From: Jonesiaceae bacterium BS-20 | GTDB taxonomy: Bacteria > Actinomycetota > Actinomycetes > Actinomycetales > Cellulomonadaceae | Assembly: GCA_039995105.1 (NCBI GenBank) | Contig: CP146203.1 | Coordinates: 3,100,001-3,164,000, forward strand | Reading direction: 5' to 3' | Length of the DNA stretch: 64,000 nucleotides | In this document: piece after piece, positions 44,270 to 53,084 of the stretch | Position numbering within the stretch: position 1 is the first letter of the stretch | Layout: each line of letters starts with the position of its first letter | Made by a program: the position numbers and the translations under genes | Notes under the pieces: model-generated | Seen by the model: only the letters and a program-made list of their open reading frames with translations | The model's database searches: none | What the model was told of the DNA's origin: nothing

Positions 44270-46849
44270 TTACAGGTCGCCCTTGCGCTGCAGGTACTGC
44301 ATGGCAATCCAACCGAGAGGGATCCTGGCCCAGTAGGTCACCACGCGGAACAGAACAACCGCTGAGGTTGCAATTGCGGCCGGTGTGGCAGCTGTTGTGG
44401 TCAGACCGGTAATGAGCGCCACTTCGATCGCTCCGAGGCCGCCAGGGGTTGGTGCTAGGGCTCCGATGGTGTTACCAACCAGGTAGACCAAGGCCGCGTC
44501 GATGAGCGTGACCTGCTGTCCAAAAGCGGCCAGAGCGGCATTGAACGCCAAGATGTACCCCAGCGTGAGGATGACGTTTCCAGCAATACCGAGTGTGAGA
44601 CGCCATGGCGTGCCCAGCAACTCGGACACTCGAGGCCAAATCTGGGTGAGGGTGGGGGATACCTTGTTCCAAATCCAGCGGCGCAGCACGGGGACCGACA
44701 GGATGGCGGTGCCCGCAAGCGTGACAATCGTGATGACGGTAATGACCGTGGTTGATGGAAGGGCCCGCAGGCTACCGCTCTCACCGCTGATCAACGACAG
44801 CACGAGCAACAAGACAATGGTGACTACAAACCCAGACACCTGCACGAGCGCGACGGTTGCCAGCGCCAAACTCGTGGTTACCCCACGGCGCGTGAGCATA
44901 CGCAGGTTGAGCGCGGCGGGACCGATCCCGGCAGGTGCGGCAAGGGCAACAAAGCTTGCTGCGGCCTGAACCAGCGTCGCCCTAGTGAGCGGCAACTTGA
45001 CGGGCGCAAAGCCCACAAAAGTCATGGCCGCACCCAGCCAGGTCAGCAACCCTAGTGCGAAGGACAGGGCCATCCACCACGGTTGGGCGCTGCGCACGGC
45101 CAAGGTGATCTGGTCGAAGTTAATACTGGTGAACACCACGGCAATGACCACGATGGTCAGCAGGAGCGTGACCAATTTCTTAGGGCTAATCCGTGTGAGC
45201 GGCTGCGGTTCGATACTGGCGTCCGGAACCTGCTTGATAAGCGCCGCACGTAGCTCGCCCATGAGGTTCTTGTGACCGCGCAATTGGGCCCGGGTGGTTC
45301 CCGGCAACACCACGGTTTGGAGCAGCGGCCCCACCGCGGCAAGCTCAGATTCAGACAAGACTTTGCGAGCGCTGCTAATGGCATGCTCGGCTCCGACAGC
45401 AAGTGCGAACAGTGCGAGCATCTGTGCATTGTCCAGACCGCGAGTCAGCGGTGCGGAAGCAACATCTCCGGACTGCCAACCGGCAATCCATACCGTCGGT
45501 GCCTCATCCGTTGCCTGCGTAGCCGTGGTCAGTAGGATTGCGTCCGTGGATAGGCTGCGGTGGGTGATGCCCGCGTCATGGGCGATTCCTAGCTGGCGCC
45601 AGGCTTCATCCATGACCGCGTCCGTGATGGTTTCAGGGGCGGCTTCAGTCAGGGTAACGGTGTCCTGCGGGTGCTCGAGGATGAGGAGCATTGAATCTTC
45701 TGCGGTGGACACACCCCGTAGGGTGGGGGTCCTGACACCCGCTGCCGATGCCGCATAGATCAGTAGCGCGGCACGCTCAGCCACAGCACGCAGCGAGATG
45801 GCGGAACGCCCCTCAATCCCACGGACCCTAAATGAGCGCCACAATCGCTGCAAGATACCGATCACCTGGCGGTCGCCATCCAGAACCACGACGTCCAGAC
45901 GGGGCCCATGTTGGGGCGTCATGGCGTAGACGCGAGTATCTGAATACCTTGTTAATGCCTTACCCGTTGAGTCCCCAACGGGCATTCCGGTTGTGGTTTC
46001 GGTTTCTGGCTGGGGCACTGCCTCGCCATCCGGACCAACAAGTTCAATGCCAATGCGGCGCAGTTCTAGGGGGTCAAACCCGGCCTGTTGAATCCCCTTG
46101 ACCAGGGCGTCACCCGTTGCCCGCTCGGAACTGACCCCGGAGGCGTACCGAACGGAGAGCCCCGCAACCCGGCCAATGAGGAGCGCAATGAGCACCCCCG
46201 GCAGTGAGATCTGCACGGTGATGAGCAAAATACTGAGGGTGACCCACAACAGGTTCCAAGAGAACGCAACCGTGCGCCTGCGGGTTCGGGGCCCGGCAGC
46301 CGTCAAAAGCCCGGCAAGTCCGGCCACAAAGCTAGGCACCGACAAGATATGCCGGCCGTCGGTGTGGACGGATAAACCGGTGTTGAGGGACCCGGCCCCC
46401 CACATGGTGATGGCGTAAACGGTTGCGGCGGCCAAGAGTAGGCCAACCACTAGGGCGAGTGCGGCCTCGACTACCTGGCGGCCCATCCGGCGAATTGTCA
46501 GCTCGGTCAAGACCGCAACGGGGACAAACAGGGTGACTAAGAATTCCAACAGGACTACGGGAACCTGCAGCACCTTGGCGACTACCGACATGATGCTCTG
46601 AACGTCGGCCTGGACCCCCTGTGTGGTCCGCTGTGCGTAGACCGTCAAGATCAACAGCGCGACGATCCCAAGGATAGCTAAAACGATTCCCAGGACGTCC
46701 CGTGGTTGGCGTACCCGAGGTTCTGGGGCATCGTAAATCTTAGGTGTTGCGGGTTTGTCATCACGGAAACTGACGTCGGATGCTGTGGGTGGCTGGTAAT
46801 AGCTGCCAACATCATGCGACTCCGTGCGCGGCCGATCAACAAAGGACAT
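44270..46849 (-). CDS. UPF0104 flippase-like membrane protein with kinase-like domain
   Basis: 859 residues from ATG 46849. N-terminal membrane helices (VLGIVLAILGIVALLILTVY and others) are followed by a ~250-residue soluble region with a kinase-like outline: LQRLWRSFRVRGIEG, AGVRTPTL, LGIAHDAGITHRSLSTDAIL and TVWIAGWQSG. The catalytic Asp of HRD and the DFG motif are absent, so it looks inactive. The last ~300 residues are the lysylphosphatidylglycerol synthase TM/UPF0104 domain (ASFVALAAPAGIGPAALN; GALAPTPGGLGAIE), which flips lipids in MprF. No lysyltransferase domain is present. Substrate unknown. In-frame codons upstream to 47068 overlap the divergent gene and are probably not translated; the start may be leaderless. 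Confidence 0.85.
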   Translation of the reverse strand: MSFVDRPRTESHDVGSYYQPPTASDVSFRDDKPATPKIYDAPEPRVRQPRDVLGIVLAILGIVALLILTVYAQRTTQGVQADVQSIMSVVAKVLQVPVVLLEFLVTLFVPVAVLTELTIRRMGRQVVEAALALVVGLLLAAATVYAITMWGAGSLNTGLSVHTDGRHILSVPSFVAGLAGLLTAAGPRTRRRTVAFSWNLLWVTLSILLITVQISLPGVLIALLIGRVAGLSVRYASGVSSERATGDALVKGIQQAGFDPLELRRIGIELVGPDGEAVPQPETETTTGMPVGDSTGKALTRYSDTRVYAMTPQHGPRLDVVVLDGDRQVIGILQRLWRSFRVRGIEGRSAISLRAVAERAALLIYAASAAGVRTPTLRGVSTAEDSMLLILEHPQDTVTLTEAAPETITDAVMDEAWRQLGIAHDAGITHRSLSTDAILLTTATQATDEAPTVWIAGWQSGDVASAPLTRGLDNAQMLALFALAVGAEHAISSARKVLSESELAAVGPLLQTVVLPGTTRAQLRGHKNLMGELRAALIKQVPDASIEPQPLTRISPKKLVTLLLTIVVIAVVFTSINFDQITLAVRSAQPWWMALSFALGLLTWLGAAMTFVGFAPVKLPLTRATLVQAAASFVALAAPAGIGPAALNLRMLTRRGVTTSLALATVALVQVSGFVVTIVLLLVLSLISGESGSLRALPSTTVITVITIVTLAGTAILSVPVLRRWIWNKVSPTLTQIWPRVSELLGTPWRLTLGIAGNVILTLGYILAFNAALAAFGQQVTLIDAALVYLVGNTIGALAPTPGGLGAIEVALITGLTTTAATPAAIATSAVVLFRVVTYWARIPLGWIAMQYLQRKGDL

Positions 46850-47010
46850 GGTTTGAGTGTAGAAGAAAAAGGGAGCAAACATTGAGAAAATGCTCGAAGT
46901 TCCGACCAAGGGACCATGCGAATAACCCGTAAGGATGAAGAATCGGTGTTTAACTAGAGATGGTTCTAATAATTTTGTGACGAACGCCCGCGCTATAGTT
47001 GGAGGTTTCC

Positions 47011-47859
47011 GTGAGTTCAACAGACAGTGTCCACACTGAAAAAGTGGTTTCAAGTGTTTCCGCGGCACTCAAAGCCGTGTGGTGGATTCCATTAGTTCGC
47101 GGCGTCATGCTGGTGATCTTGGGCTTGCTGTTGATGATGGAGCCGCTGACCACGCTCTCAGCCATAATTTGGGTTTTTGGTGTCTTCCTTCTCATTGACG
47201 GGATCATCGCTGTTGCCCAAGGCTATGCAAACCGGGATCAATCCGGCTGGAAATGGTGGCTAGTCCAGGGGGCCCTCGACATCGTAATTGCGGCGATCAT
47301 CATGGTGTGGCCAAGCATTACCGCGCAAGCGCTGCTCTACGTCTTGCTGGTATGGACAATTGCTTTGGGCGTGACCGCGATCATCGGCGCTGCGGCATTG
47401 CTCAGTAACAAGGACCTGGGTTGGCCGTGGATGCTTGCTTTTGGTGTGCTCTCGGTCCTGTTCGGGGCCATTGTTCTGGCCCGCGGCTTTGGCGATTTCC
47501 CGGCGCTGACTCTGGTGACGATCATCTTTGGTATTTATGCCGCCGTCATGGGTGTGGTGCAAATTGTGTCAGCGTTCTCGGTGCGTTCAACCGCCCGTGA
47601 CCTTGACGAGGCATTGCGTGGCAACAGTGCCGTGCTGGAAGCAATTATTGAGCGACGGATAGCTAAAGCCCAGGAAGACGCCGCCAAGGCAGCGGCCCAC
47701 GAGGCAGAGCGGGCGGCGGCACAAGCCGAGAAAGAAGCCCAAAAGCTTGCCGATGCCGCTGCAAAGCAAGCAGAAAAGGAAGCGGCCGCGGCGGCTAAAG
47801 AAGCAGAAAAAACTGCCAGCTCACTTCCGAGCGACACTGGGCATAGCGATATTCTTTAG
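47011..47859 (+). CDS. HdeD/DUF308 family membrane protein with charged coiled-coil tail
   Basis: 282 residues from GTG 47011, with GGAGG five bases upstream. Six helices in three pairs (VWWIPLVRGVMLVILGLLLM; AIIWVFGVFLLIDGIIAVAQGY; and so on) are the DUF308/HdeD pattern. The last ~80 residues are an Ala/Glu/Lys-rich helix (EDAAKAAAHEAERAAAQAEK), predicted coiled coil and cytoplasmic, which ordinary HdeD proteins lack. HdeD is linked to acid resistance in E. coli; the role here is unknown. It is convergent with the CPBP protease gene, 11 nt apart. Confidence 0.82.
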   Translation: MSSTDSVHTEKVVSSVSAALKAVWWIPLVRGVMLVILGLLLMMEPLTTLSAIIWVFGVFLLIDGIIAVAQGYANRDQSGWKWWLVQGALDIVIAAIIMVWPSITAQALLYVLLVWTIALGVTAIIGAAALLSNKDLGWPWMLAFGVLSVLFGAIVLARGFGDFPALTLVTIIFGIYAAVMGVVQIVSAFSVRSTARDLDEALRGNSAVLEAIIERRIAKAQEDAAKAAAHEAERAAAQAEKEAQKLADAAAKQAEKEAAAAAKEAEKTASSLPSDTGHSDIL

Positions 47860-47870
47860 CCAATATTTTC

Positions 47871-48758
47871 TTAGCCAACACCTAAGGCTTTGAGCCAAGC
47901 GGCAGGCAAGAGCGCGTACCCAACGAAGGCGACGATGTCCAAGATAGTGTGGGCAATGATGAGCGGCATGACCCTGCGCTTGCCCCATTTTGACTGGTAG
48001 AACCAACCGAATACAAAGCCCATGACAACATTGCCAAAGAACGGACCAATGCCTTGGTACAGGTGGTAAGAGCCGCGCAGTAGGGCGCTCGCGGTGATGA
48101 TGGACCAGGTCCGCCATCGTAGGTCACCTAGGCGTTCGAATAGGTAACCAACGACGATTACTTCCTCGAGGATGCCGTTTTGCAGGGCAGCGAGGATCAA
48201 AATGGGCACTGTCCACCACACACTATTGAGCGTGGCGGGTTGTACCTCGACGGTGATGCCGACAGCCCGGCCTATTGCATACAGTGCTAGACCGGGAATA
48301 CCGATGATTGCGGCGAGCCCAAAGCCAATGGCAGTGTCCCGCCAGGGCCTAGTGCCATCGAGACCAATGTTCTTCAGCGCATTGCGCCCACGTAGCGAGA
48401 GCAAGTACAGGGCAAGGGCCACCGGCATGAGGGCGAAACCAATGCTGAGGATCTGATACGTCAGATCCAGGTATGGCCTTGGTGCCTGAGATTTGACGAT
48501 CTCTGCGGTGTGTTCGCCCAGGGGTGTTGGGGCGGTCAACATCGCAATGATGTTGACCACCGCGTAAACCCCGGATTTACCTAGTGACAGGCCCAAAAGG
48601 ATCCAGATCTCGGCGCCAATGAGGAGGCGAGCACGCCGTGTCAGGGGCGCCAATCCGGGTGCAACACCCTTAGCATCTGCGCCACCCAGGGGCGCGCCGA
48701 AGTGACCGTCTAACTGATCGTCGTCTGAATACCGTTTAGGCATGTTCATTGTCGCCAC
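47871..48758 (-). CDS. CPBP family intramembrane metalloprotease
   Basis: 295 residues with about eight helices. The CAAX-protease/bacteriocin-processing (Abi) signature is present: LEEVIVVGYLFERL (paired glutamates), LLRGSYHLYQG, and VMPLIIAHTILDIVAF with the metal-binding His. The variant EEVIVVGYL is common in actinobacteria. GTG 48758 or ATG 48749 may be the start. Substrate unknown; such proteins cleave membrane proteins or give self-immunity to bacteriocins. It follows the copC gene on the same strand by 27 nt. Confidence 0.87.
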   Translation of the reverse strand: MATMNMPKRYSDDDQLDGHFGAPLGGADAKGVAPGLAPLTRRARLLIGAEIWILLGLSLGKSGVYAVVNIIAMLTAPTPLGEHTAEIVKSQAPRPYLDLTYQILSIGFALMPVALALYLLSLRGRNALKNIGLDGTRPWRDTAIGFGLAAIIGIPGLALYAIGRAVGITVEVQPATLNSVWWTVPILILAALQNGILEEVIVVGYLFERLGDLRWRTWSIITASALLRGSYHLYQGIGPFFGNVVMGFVFGWFYQSKWGKRRVMPLIIAHTILDIVAFVGYALLPAAWLKALGVG

Positions 48759-48785
48759 CAGGGTGAAGGTGCGGGCACAGCTGGA

Positions 48786-49475
48786 TTAGTCGTTCTTTTT
48801 CTTACGTTTCCCAAGGATCATCAAGACGATTCCGGCGGTCAGTCCAAGGACACCACCAATGATGATTCCCGTCCAAGGCAGGGGAGCCTTCTCTTCTTGG
48901 GCTTGCTCGCCGGAGTCATTGCCGGTGGCTTCGCCGTCTGCGGTTGCGGACGGTTCAGAGGTTTCCCCCTCAGCTGCGGTTTCCTCGGGTGAAGGGGGAG
49001 TTTCAGCAGGCGGCGCGGAAACCTCATCTTCACCTTCGACGGTGTAGGAAATGGATCCATCAATGGGGTGGGAGTCCGAGGATACTACCCGCCAGTTCAC
49101 GGTGAAGGAGCCGTTACCGAGGGCTTCCGGTACCTTGTATGAGGCGTTTTTGCCTTCAACGACGGGGGCGCCAGACGCAATTGGGGTCTCGTTTTCGTCC
49201 AGAATAACTATCTGGGCACCGAGTTTTTGGATGTCATTATTGAAGCTCAACACCACCTGTGACGGTTGGGCTTCTAGCGTTGCCCCATCTTCGGGGTTGG
49301 AAGCCATCAGGTAGTCGTGGGCAAAGGCCTGCTGAGCGGACACTACCACGAGAGCTAGAGCGAGGAAAAATGCCGCGAGTAGCGTGCCAAACTTCTTCAC
49401 TGGAACCGCTGCTACGGCCTGAGTGGTGGGCTTGTTTGAAACGGGGACGGCGCGGGACGGGAACTCAATATGCAT
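48786..49475 (-). CDS. copC: CopC domain-containing copper resistance protein
   Basis: 229 residues. The signal peptide ends AQQAFA, placing H53 (HDYLMASNPEDG) at the mature N terminus, the first Cu(II) ligand of CopC. D134 and H136 in SSDSHPIDG supply the rest. An acidic Pro/Glu linker follows, then a membrane anchor (GIIIGGVLGLTAGIVLMIL) and RKKKND. It binds copper outside the membrane. It lies 170 nt downstream of copA on the same strand, separated by a long hairpin. No CopD is adjacent. Confidence 0.9.
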   Translation of the reverse strand: MHIEFPSRAVPVSNKPTTQAVAAVPVKKFGTLLAAFFLALALVVVSAQQAFAHDYLMASNPEDGATLEAQPSQVVLSFNNDIQKLGAQIVILDENETPIASGAPVVEGKNASYKVPEALGNGSFTVNWRVVSSDSHPIDGSISYTVEGEDEVSAPPAETPPSPEETAAEGETSEPSATADGEATGNDSGEQAQEEKAPLPWTGIIIGGVLGLTAGIVLMILGKRKKKND

Positions 49476-49554
49476 ACGTTAACCATAGTCAAAGAAACTT
49501 GATGTTCCCTGAAATATGACGCGCTCTGCACTCTGGTCCCCGTCCTGGCCGATT

Positions 49555-49614
49555 TTGGTGGATCGCCCCCGACATTGCTGATTTGAACTGGCAATGTCGG
49601 GGGCGATCCGCCAA
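49555..49614 (-). terminator. 24-bp hairpin between copA and copC
   Basis: Arms 49555-49578 and 49591-49614 (core GGATCGCCCCCGACATTGC with its complement) pair over 24 bp with one T-G, around a 12-nt loop. Placed 31 nt past the copA stop, it should end or process the csoR-copZ-copA transcript. No T-run. Confidence 0.7.
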
Positions 49615-49645
49615 TCTCGATTTGAATTACTCAGCGTTGCGCAGT

Positions 49646-52093
49646 TTATCCGGCATTACGCAGCCGCAGGGAGTTACCAACGACAATGACCGAGCTGGCG
49701 GCCATGGCAGCCCCCGCGATCATGGGGTTGAGTAGGCCCGCTGCCGCTAACGGCAGGGCCGCTACGTTGTAGAAGAATGCCCAAAAGAGGTTCTGCTTGA
49801 TGATCCGCAGGGTCTGACGGGACAACCGGATCGCGGTTGCGGCGGACCGCAGATCCCCGCGGACCAACGTAATGTCCGATGCCTCAATGGCAACGTCCGT
49901 TCCCGTACCCATGGCCAAGCCGAGGTCCGCAGATGCCAGAGCTGCGGCATCGTTAACTCCGTCCCCAACCATTGCGACAATCTTGCCTTGCGCCCGCAGC
50001 CGGTTGACTACTTCAACCTTTTGCTCCGGCAAAACCTTGGCCGTAACATTTGTGTCTGCAATGCCCGCCGCACGCGCGGCAACTAGGGCCGCACCCTCGT
50101 TGTCACCGGTGAGCAGGTGCGGGGTCAAACCCAGTTCCTTGAGTTCGGCAATGGCTTGCGCCGAGGTCTCTTTGAGCGGGTCGTGCAGGGCAATAATGCC
50201 TTGCCAAGAACCGTTCCACGCCACGGCGATGACCGTGGCGCCGCCGGCCTCGGCCTGATCGAAAGCGGACGTCAGCTCGGGCACATCGATCGAGATACCC
50301 TCCTGAGCCAGCCAAGCGGGCCGGCCCACCAACACCTTGGCCGACAGGTTCACCCCGGAGTGCTGCAACCGCAGAAGACCTGTCACGCCGCCACCCATGG
50401 CGTTCTTGAACTCGGTGACTTCAAAGGACCGGTCTACCCCATCGAGCTGCTGCTCGGCGGGGATATTTTCCTTGCCAAACTCGGCGATCGCCTGGGCAAT
50501 AGGGTGCTCGGAAAGGGCCTCTACCGCGGCGGCGTAGGCCAGGGTGTTGGCGTGACCGGTTACGGCCTCAACGCTCATCTTGCCTTGGGTTACCGTTCCG
50601 GTCTTGTCCAAGACAATGGTGTCAATCCGGCGGGTGGATTCAAGAATTTCTGGACCCTTGATGAGGACACCTAGCTGGGCTCCCCGCCCGGAACCCACCA
50701 GCAAGGCGGTGGGGGTTGCCAACCCAAGCGCGCATGGGCACGCAATGATGAGGACCGCTACGGCCGCAGTAAATGCGGCGGAAGTAGAGGAACCCCAAAT
50801 CATCCAACCGGCAAACGTTGCCAGCGCAATGAGAATGACGATCGGCACGAATACCCCGGAGATCCGGTCGGCCAACCGCTGCACGGGTGCCTTCCCGGTC
50901 TGCGCGTTGGTTACCAACCTGGCAATCGAGGAAAGCGTGGTGTCTTTGCCCACCCGGGTGGCTTGAACCAAGAGGTGACCGGAGGTATTAATGGTTGCGC
51001 CGGTGACAGCATCCTGCGGGCCCACCTCAACCGGAACGGGCTCACCGGTCAACAGCGAGGTATCGAGGGCGGAGTAGCCTTCAATGACTACACCATCGGT
51101 TGCAATTTTCTCACCGGGCTTGACCGTGAATAGGTCGCCCTTGCGCAGGTCAGCGATTGCAATGCGCTCTTCAACGCGCTTGCCGTCAACTTCAGATACC
51201 CGCAAGACATCCTTGGCGCCGAGTTCCAACAGGGACCGCAACGCGTCACCCGCGCTGCGCCTGGACCGGTACTCCGCAAAGCGGCCGGCTAACAAGAACG
51301 TGGTGACCATGGCGGCGACCTCAAAGTAGAGCTCCGCCATCTGTCCGTCAAGAGCCCGAGCAGGGAATAGGGACATGGACATTTGCATGCCCAACTCACC
51401 CGCGCCACCGAAGAACAACGCCCACAGCGACCATAGGGTTGCGGCAATGACACCGAGGGAAACCAAGGTGTCCATTGTTGAGGACAGGTAGCGCGCGGCC
51501 CTGAAGGCGGCCTTGTGGAATGGCCAGGCACCCCAAGTGACAACGGGTAGGGTCAGTGCGGCAACGAGCCACTGCCAACCGGTGAACTGCCAGGCCGGAA
51601 CCATGGACAAGATCATCACGGGAACTGACAGGAACACTGACACAACCAGACGGTTCCTAAGGTATGCGCCCCGGTCCGCGGTGGGGGCGGAAGTGTCGCC
51701 GTCACCTAAGGTAGCTGCAGATTCAGGTGCTATATCGCCGGTTTGGTCAGCGGTTTGGGTGGTTTCGCCCGATGCAGAACCCGTCAGGATCGTTGATGCC
51801 ACCGGTGTCTGAGCTGTTTGTGCGGGGGTTTTATCGAGACGCTCGGTAACCCGGCCCTCATACCCGGCCCGTTCAATCGCTGCGATGATCTCGCTGTCTG
51901 AAACCTCACCGGTTAGCTCAATGTGTGCGGTTTCTAAGGGCAGATTAACGGTAGCGGTGGCACCGGGAATCTTATTGATTCGTCGCTCGACTCGAGCAAC
52001 ACAGGACGCACAGGTCATTCCGGAGACCGCAACATTGAGCTCGGTCAAAATCGGAGCGGTGGTGAGCTCCGTGATCTTGGTATTTTCAGACAT
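49646..52093 (-). CDS. copA: Copper-exporting P1B-type ATPase
   Basis: 815 residues. The N-terminal HMA domain has GMTCASC (C28, C31). A low-complexity linker of ~60 residues precedes eight membrane helices. The ion-binding CPCALGLATP, phosphorylation DKTGTVTQGK, SEHPIAQAI and hinge MVGDGVNDAAAL motifs are complete. It exports Cu(I) using ATP. It is encoded after copZ and csoR and is therefore copper-induced. Confidence 0.96.
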   Translation of the reverse strand: MSENTKITELTTAPILTELNVAVSGMTCASCVARVERRINKIPGATATVNLPLETAHIELTGEVSDSEIIAAIERAGYEGRVTERLDKTPAQTAQTPVASTILTGSASGETTQTADQTGDIAPESAATLGDGDTSAPTADRGAYLRNRLVVSVFLSVPVMILSMVPAWQFTGWQWLVAALTLPVVTWGAWPFHKAAFRAARYLSSTMDTLVSLGVIAATLWSLWALFFGGAGELGMQMSMSLFPARALDGQMAELYFEVAAMVTTFLLAGRFAEYRSRRSAGDALRSLLELGAKDVLRVSEVDGKRVEERIAIADLRKGDLFTVKPGEKIATDGVVIEGYSALDTSLLTGEPVPVEVGPQDAVTGATINTSGHLLVQATRVGKDTTLSSIARLVTNAQTGKAPVQRLADRISGVFVPIVILIALATFAGWMIWGSSTSAAFTAAVAVLIIACPCALGLATPTALLVGSGRGAQLGVLIKGPEILESTRRIDTIVLDKTGTVTQGKMSVEAVTGHANTLAYAAAVEALSEHPIAQAIAEFGKENIPAEQQLDGVDRSFEVTEFKNAMGGGVTGLLRLQHSGVNLSAKVLVGRPAWLAQEGISIDVPELTSAFDQAEAGGATVIAVAWNGSWQGIIALHDPLKETSAQAIAELKELGLTPHLLTGDNEGAALVAARAAGIADTNVTAKVLPEQKVEVVNRLRAQGKIVAMVGDGVNDAAALASADLGLAMGTGTDVAIEASDITLVRGDLRSAATAIRLSRQTLRIIKQNLFWAFFYNVAALPLAAAGLLNPMIAGAAMAASSVIVVGNSLRLRNAG

Positions 52094-52169
52094 TACTTAT
52101 CATCCGCTTCACGAATTTTGCCCTGAGGGGTGAGTGTAAGTGACACGCAAGGATTACCGCAGGTTGGGC

Positions 52170-52457
52170 TTAGTTGGACGTTTCGCGCTTGGCTGCGAGG
52201 TCTTGGAACTGGGACAGCTCGGCGTTGGCCTCGACTGACATAGATGCGATATCGTAGCCGGCCTCATCCAGTGCCTCAGCGAGGACCTCTTTGGCGAGTG
52301 GCTCTTCGCTGAAAATTGAAACCTCGGACTCGGCGCCCTTGCGCAGCTCAATGCTTACGTGCTTAACGCCGGCTACCTCTGTTACCTCCTTCGTCACTGA
52401 GGAAACGCAGTGGCCGCAGGTCATGCCGGGAACCATAAGCGTGGTGATAGTTGACAT
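52170..52457 (-). CDS. copZ: Copper chaperone, HMA domain
   Basis: 95 residues, with VPGMTCGHC (C14, C17) binding Cu(I) for delivery to CopA. It is longer than the usual ~70 residues by a C-terminal helical tail (ASMSVEANAELSQFQDLA). AGGAG lies five bases before ATG 52457. Middle gene of csoR-copZ-copA. Confidence 0.93.
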   Translation of the reverse strand: MSTITTLMVPGMTCGHCVSSVTKEVTEVAGVKHVSIELRKGAESEVSIFSEEPLAKEVLAEALDEAGYDIASMSVEANAELSQFQDLAAKRETSN

Positions 52458-52509
52458 TGTTACTCCTAAGTAAGTTGAAAAGTTTAGGTCAGGTAATACG
52501 GAAAAACTG

Positions 52510-52791
52510 TCAGCTACGGACCAAGCGGGCGATAGCTTGGGTGGCCTCGGTCAACTTCTCCTGGCCTGCCTCATCGGACATCTTTGCGGCATCGAAAACG
52601 CAGTGTCCAATGTGGTCTTCAACGAGGCCAATACTCACGGATTGCAGTGCCTTAGTGACTGCCGCAATCTGAGTCAGCACGTCAATGCAAAAGGTGTCTT
52701 CGTCCACCATGCGCGCAATTCCGCGAACCTGACCCTCGATCTTACGTGGCCGGTTGAGGTAGCTCTCTTTTGTTCCGCTGTAACCAGCCAT
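52510..52791 (-). CDS. csoR: Copper-sensing repressor CsoR
   Basis: 93 residues from ATG 52791, starting MAGYSGTKESYLNRPRKIEGQ. The Cu(I) ligands are complete: C35 (EDTFCIDV), H60 and C64 (EDHIGHC), the C-H-C set that separates CsoR from persulfide-sensing CstR. A proline replaces the common Leu in the YLxRLR segment. An in-frame GTG at 52830 could extend it by 13 residues, but the family normally begins at GY. Two palindromes upstream are its operators. It represses csoR-copZ-copA until copper binds. Confidence 0.93.
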   Translation of the reverse strand: MAGYSGTKESYLNRPRKIEGQVRGIARMVDEDTFCIDVLTQIAAVTKALQSVSIGLVEDHIGHCVFDAAKMSDEAGQEKLTEATQAIARLVRS

Positions 52792-52837
52792 GGGTGGTCC
52801 GCCCTTCTTGGAAACCAATGTTGCCGACACTTTTACT

Positions 52838-52877
52838 ATACCCCTTGGGGGTATTGATTAATACCCTCAAGGGGTAT
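52838..52877. promoter_or_regulatory. Two CsoR operators
   Basis: ATACCCCTTGGGGGTAT (52838-52854) and ATACCCTCAAGGGGTAT (52861-52877) are adjacent near-palindromes of the CsoR type, 23 bp apart start to start. They lie 47-86 bp upstream of the csoR ATG and could also affect the divergent LacI gene. Confidence 0.85.
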
Positions 52878-52988
52878 GCAAAAAAGAGATCTATACGACT
52901 CGTTCATCACAAAGAAAGCGCACCTGAAGAAAACCAAGACCTAAGTCCCGGCTGCGGGGTAATTGTGCGATCTCCGGTTGCGTACCCG

Positions 52989-53069
52989 TTGACAAGAATG
53001 ATTTGGTGCGGCAGGATCGGAGGTATTCGCAAACTGAAAACGTTTCCAATTTGGTTTGGTAACGCTTAC
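52989..53069 (+). promoter_or_regulatory. Promoter region and LacI-type operators of the sugar locus
   Basis: TTGACA (52989) is a good -35 box; the -10 is unclear. Two LacI-family half-palindromic sites follow: TGAAAACGTTTCCA (53035-53048) and GTAACGCTTAC (53059-53069), both with the central CG typical of this family. They lie just before the lacI-like start, so the regulator probably represses itself and the operon. Confidence 0.6.
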
Positions 53070-53084
53070 TAAGGGGCCGCAACG

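Noticed and set aside
44270-46849. Annotation as lysylphosphatidylglycerol synthase (MprF)
   Set aside because: Only the flippase-type membrane domain is present; no lysyltransferase domain follows or precedes it.
46850-47068. N-terminal extension of the flippase gene to 47068
   Set aside because: It would overlap the divergent DUF308 gene, and the translation is rich in Cys/His/Phe without a plausible signal; ATG 46849 fits better.
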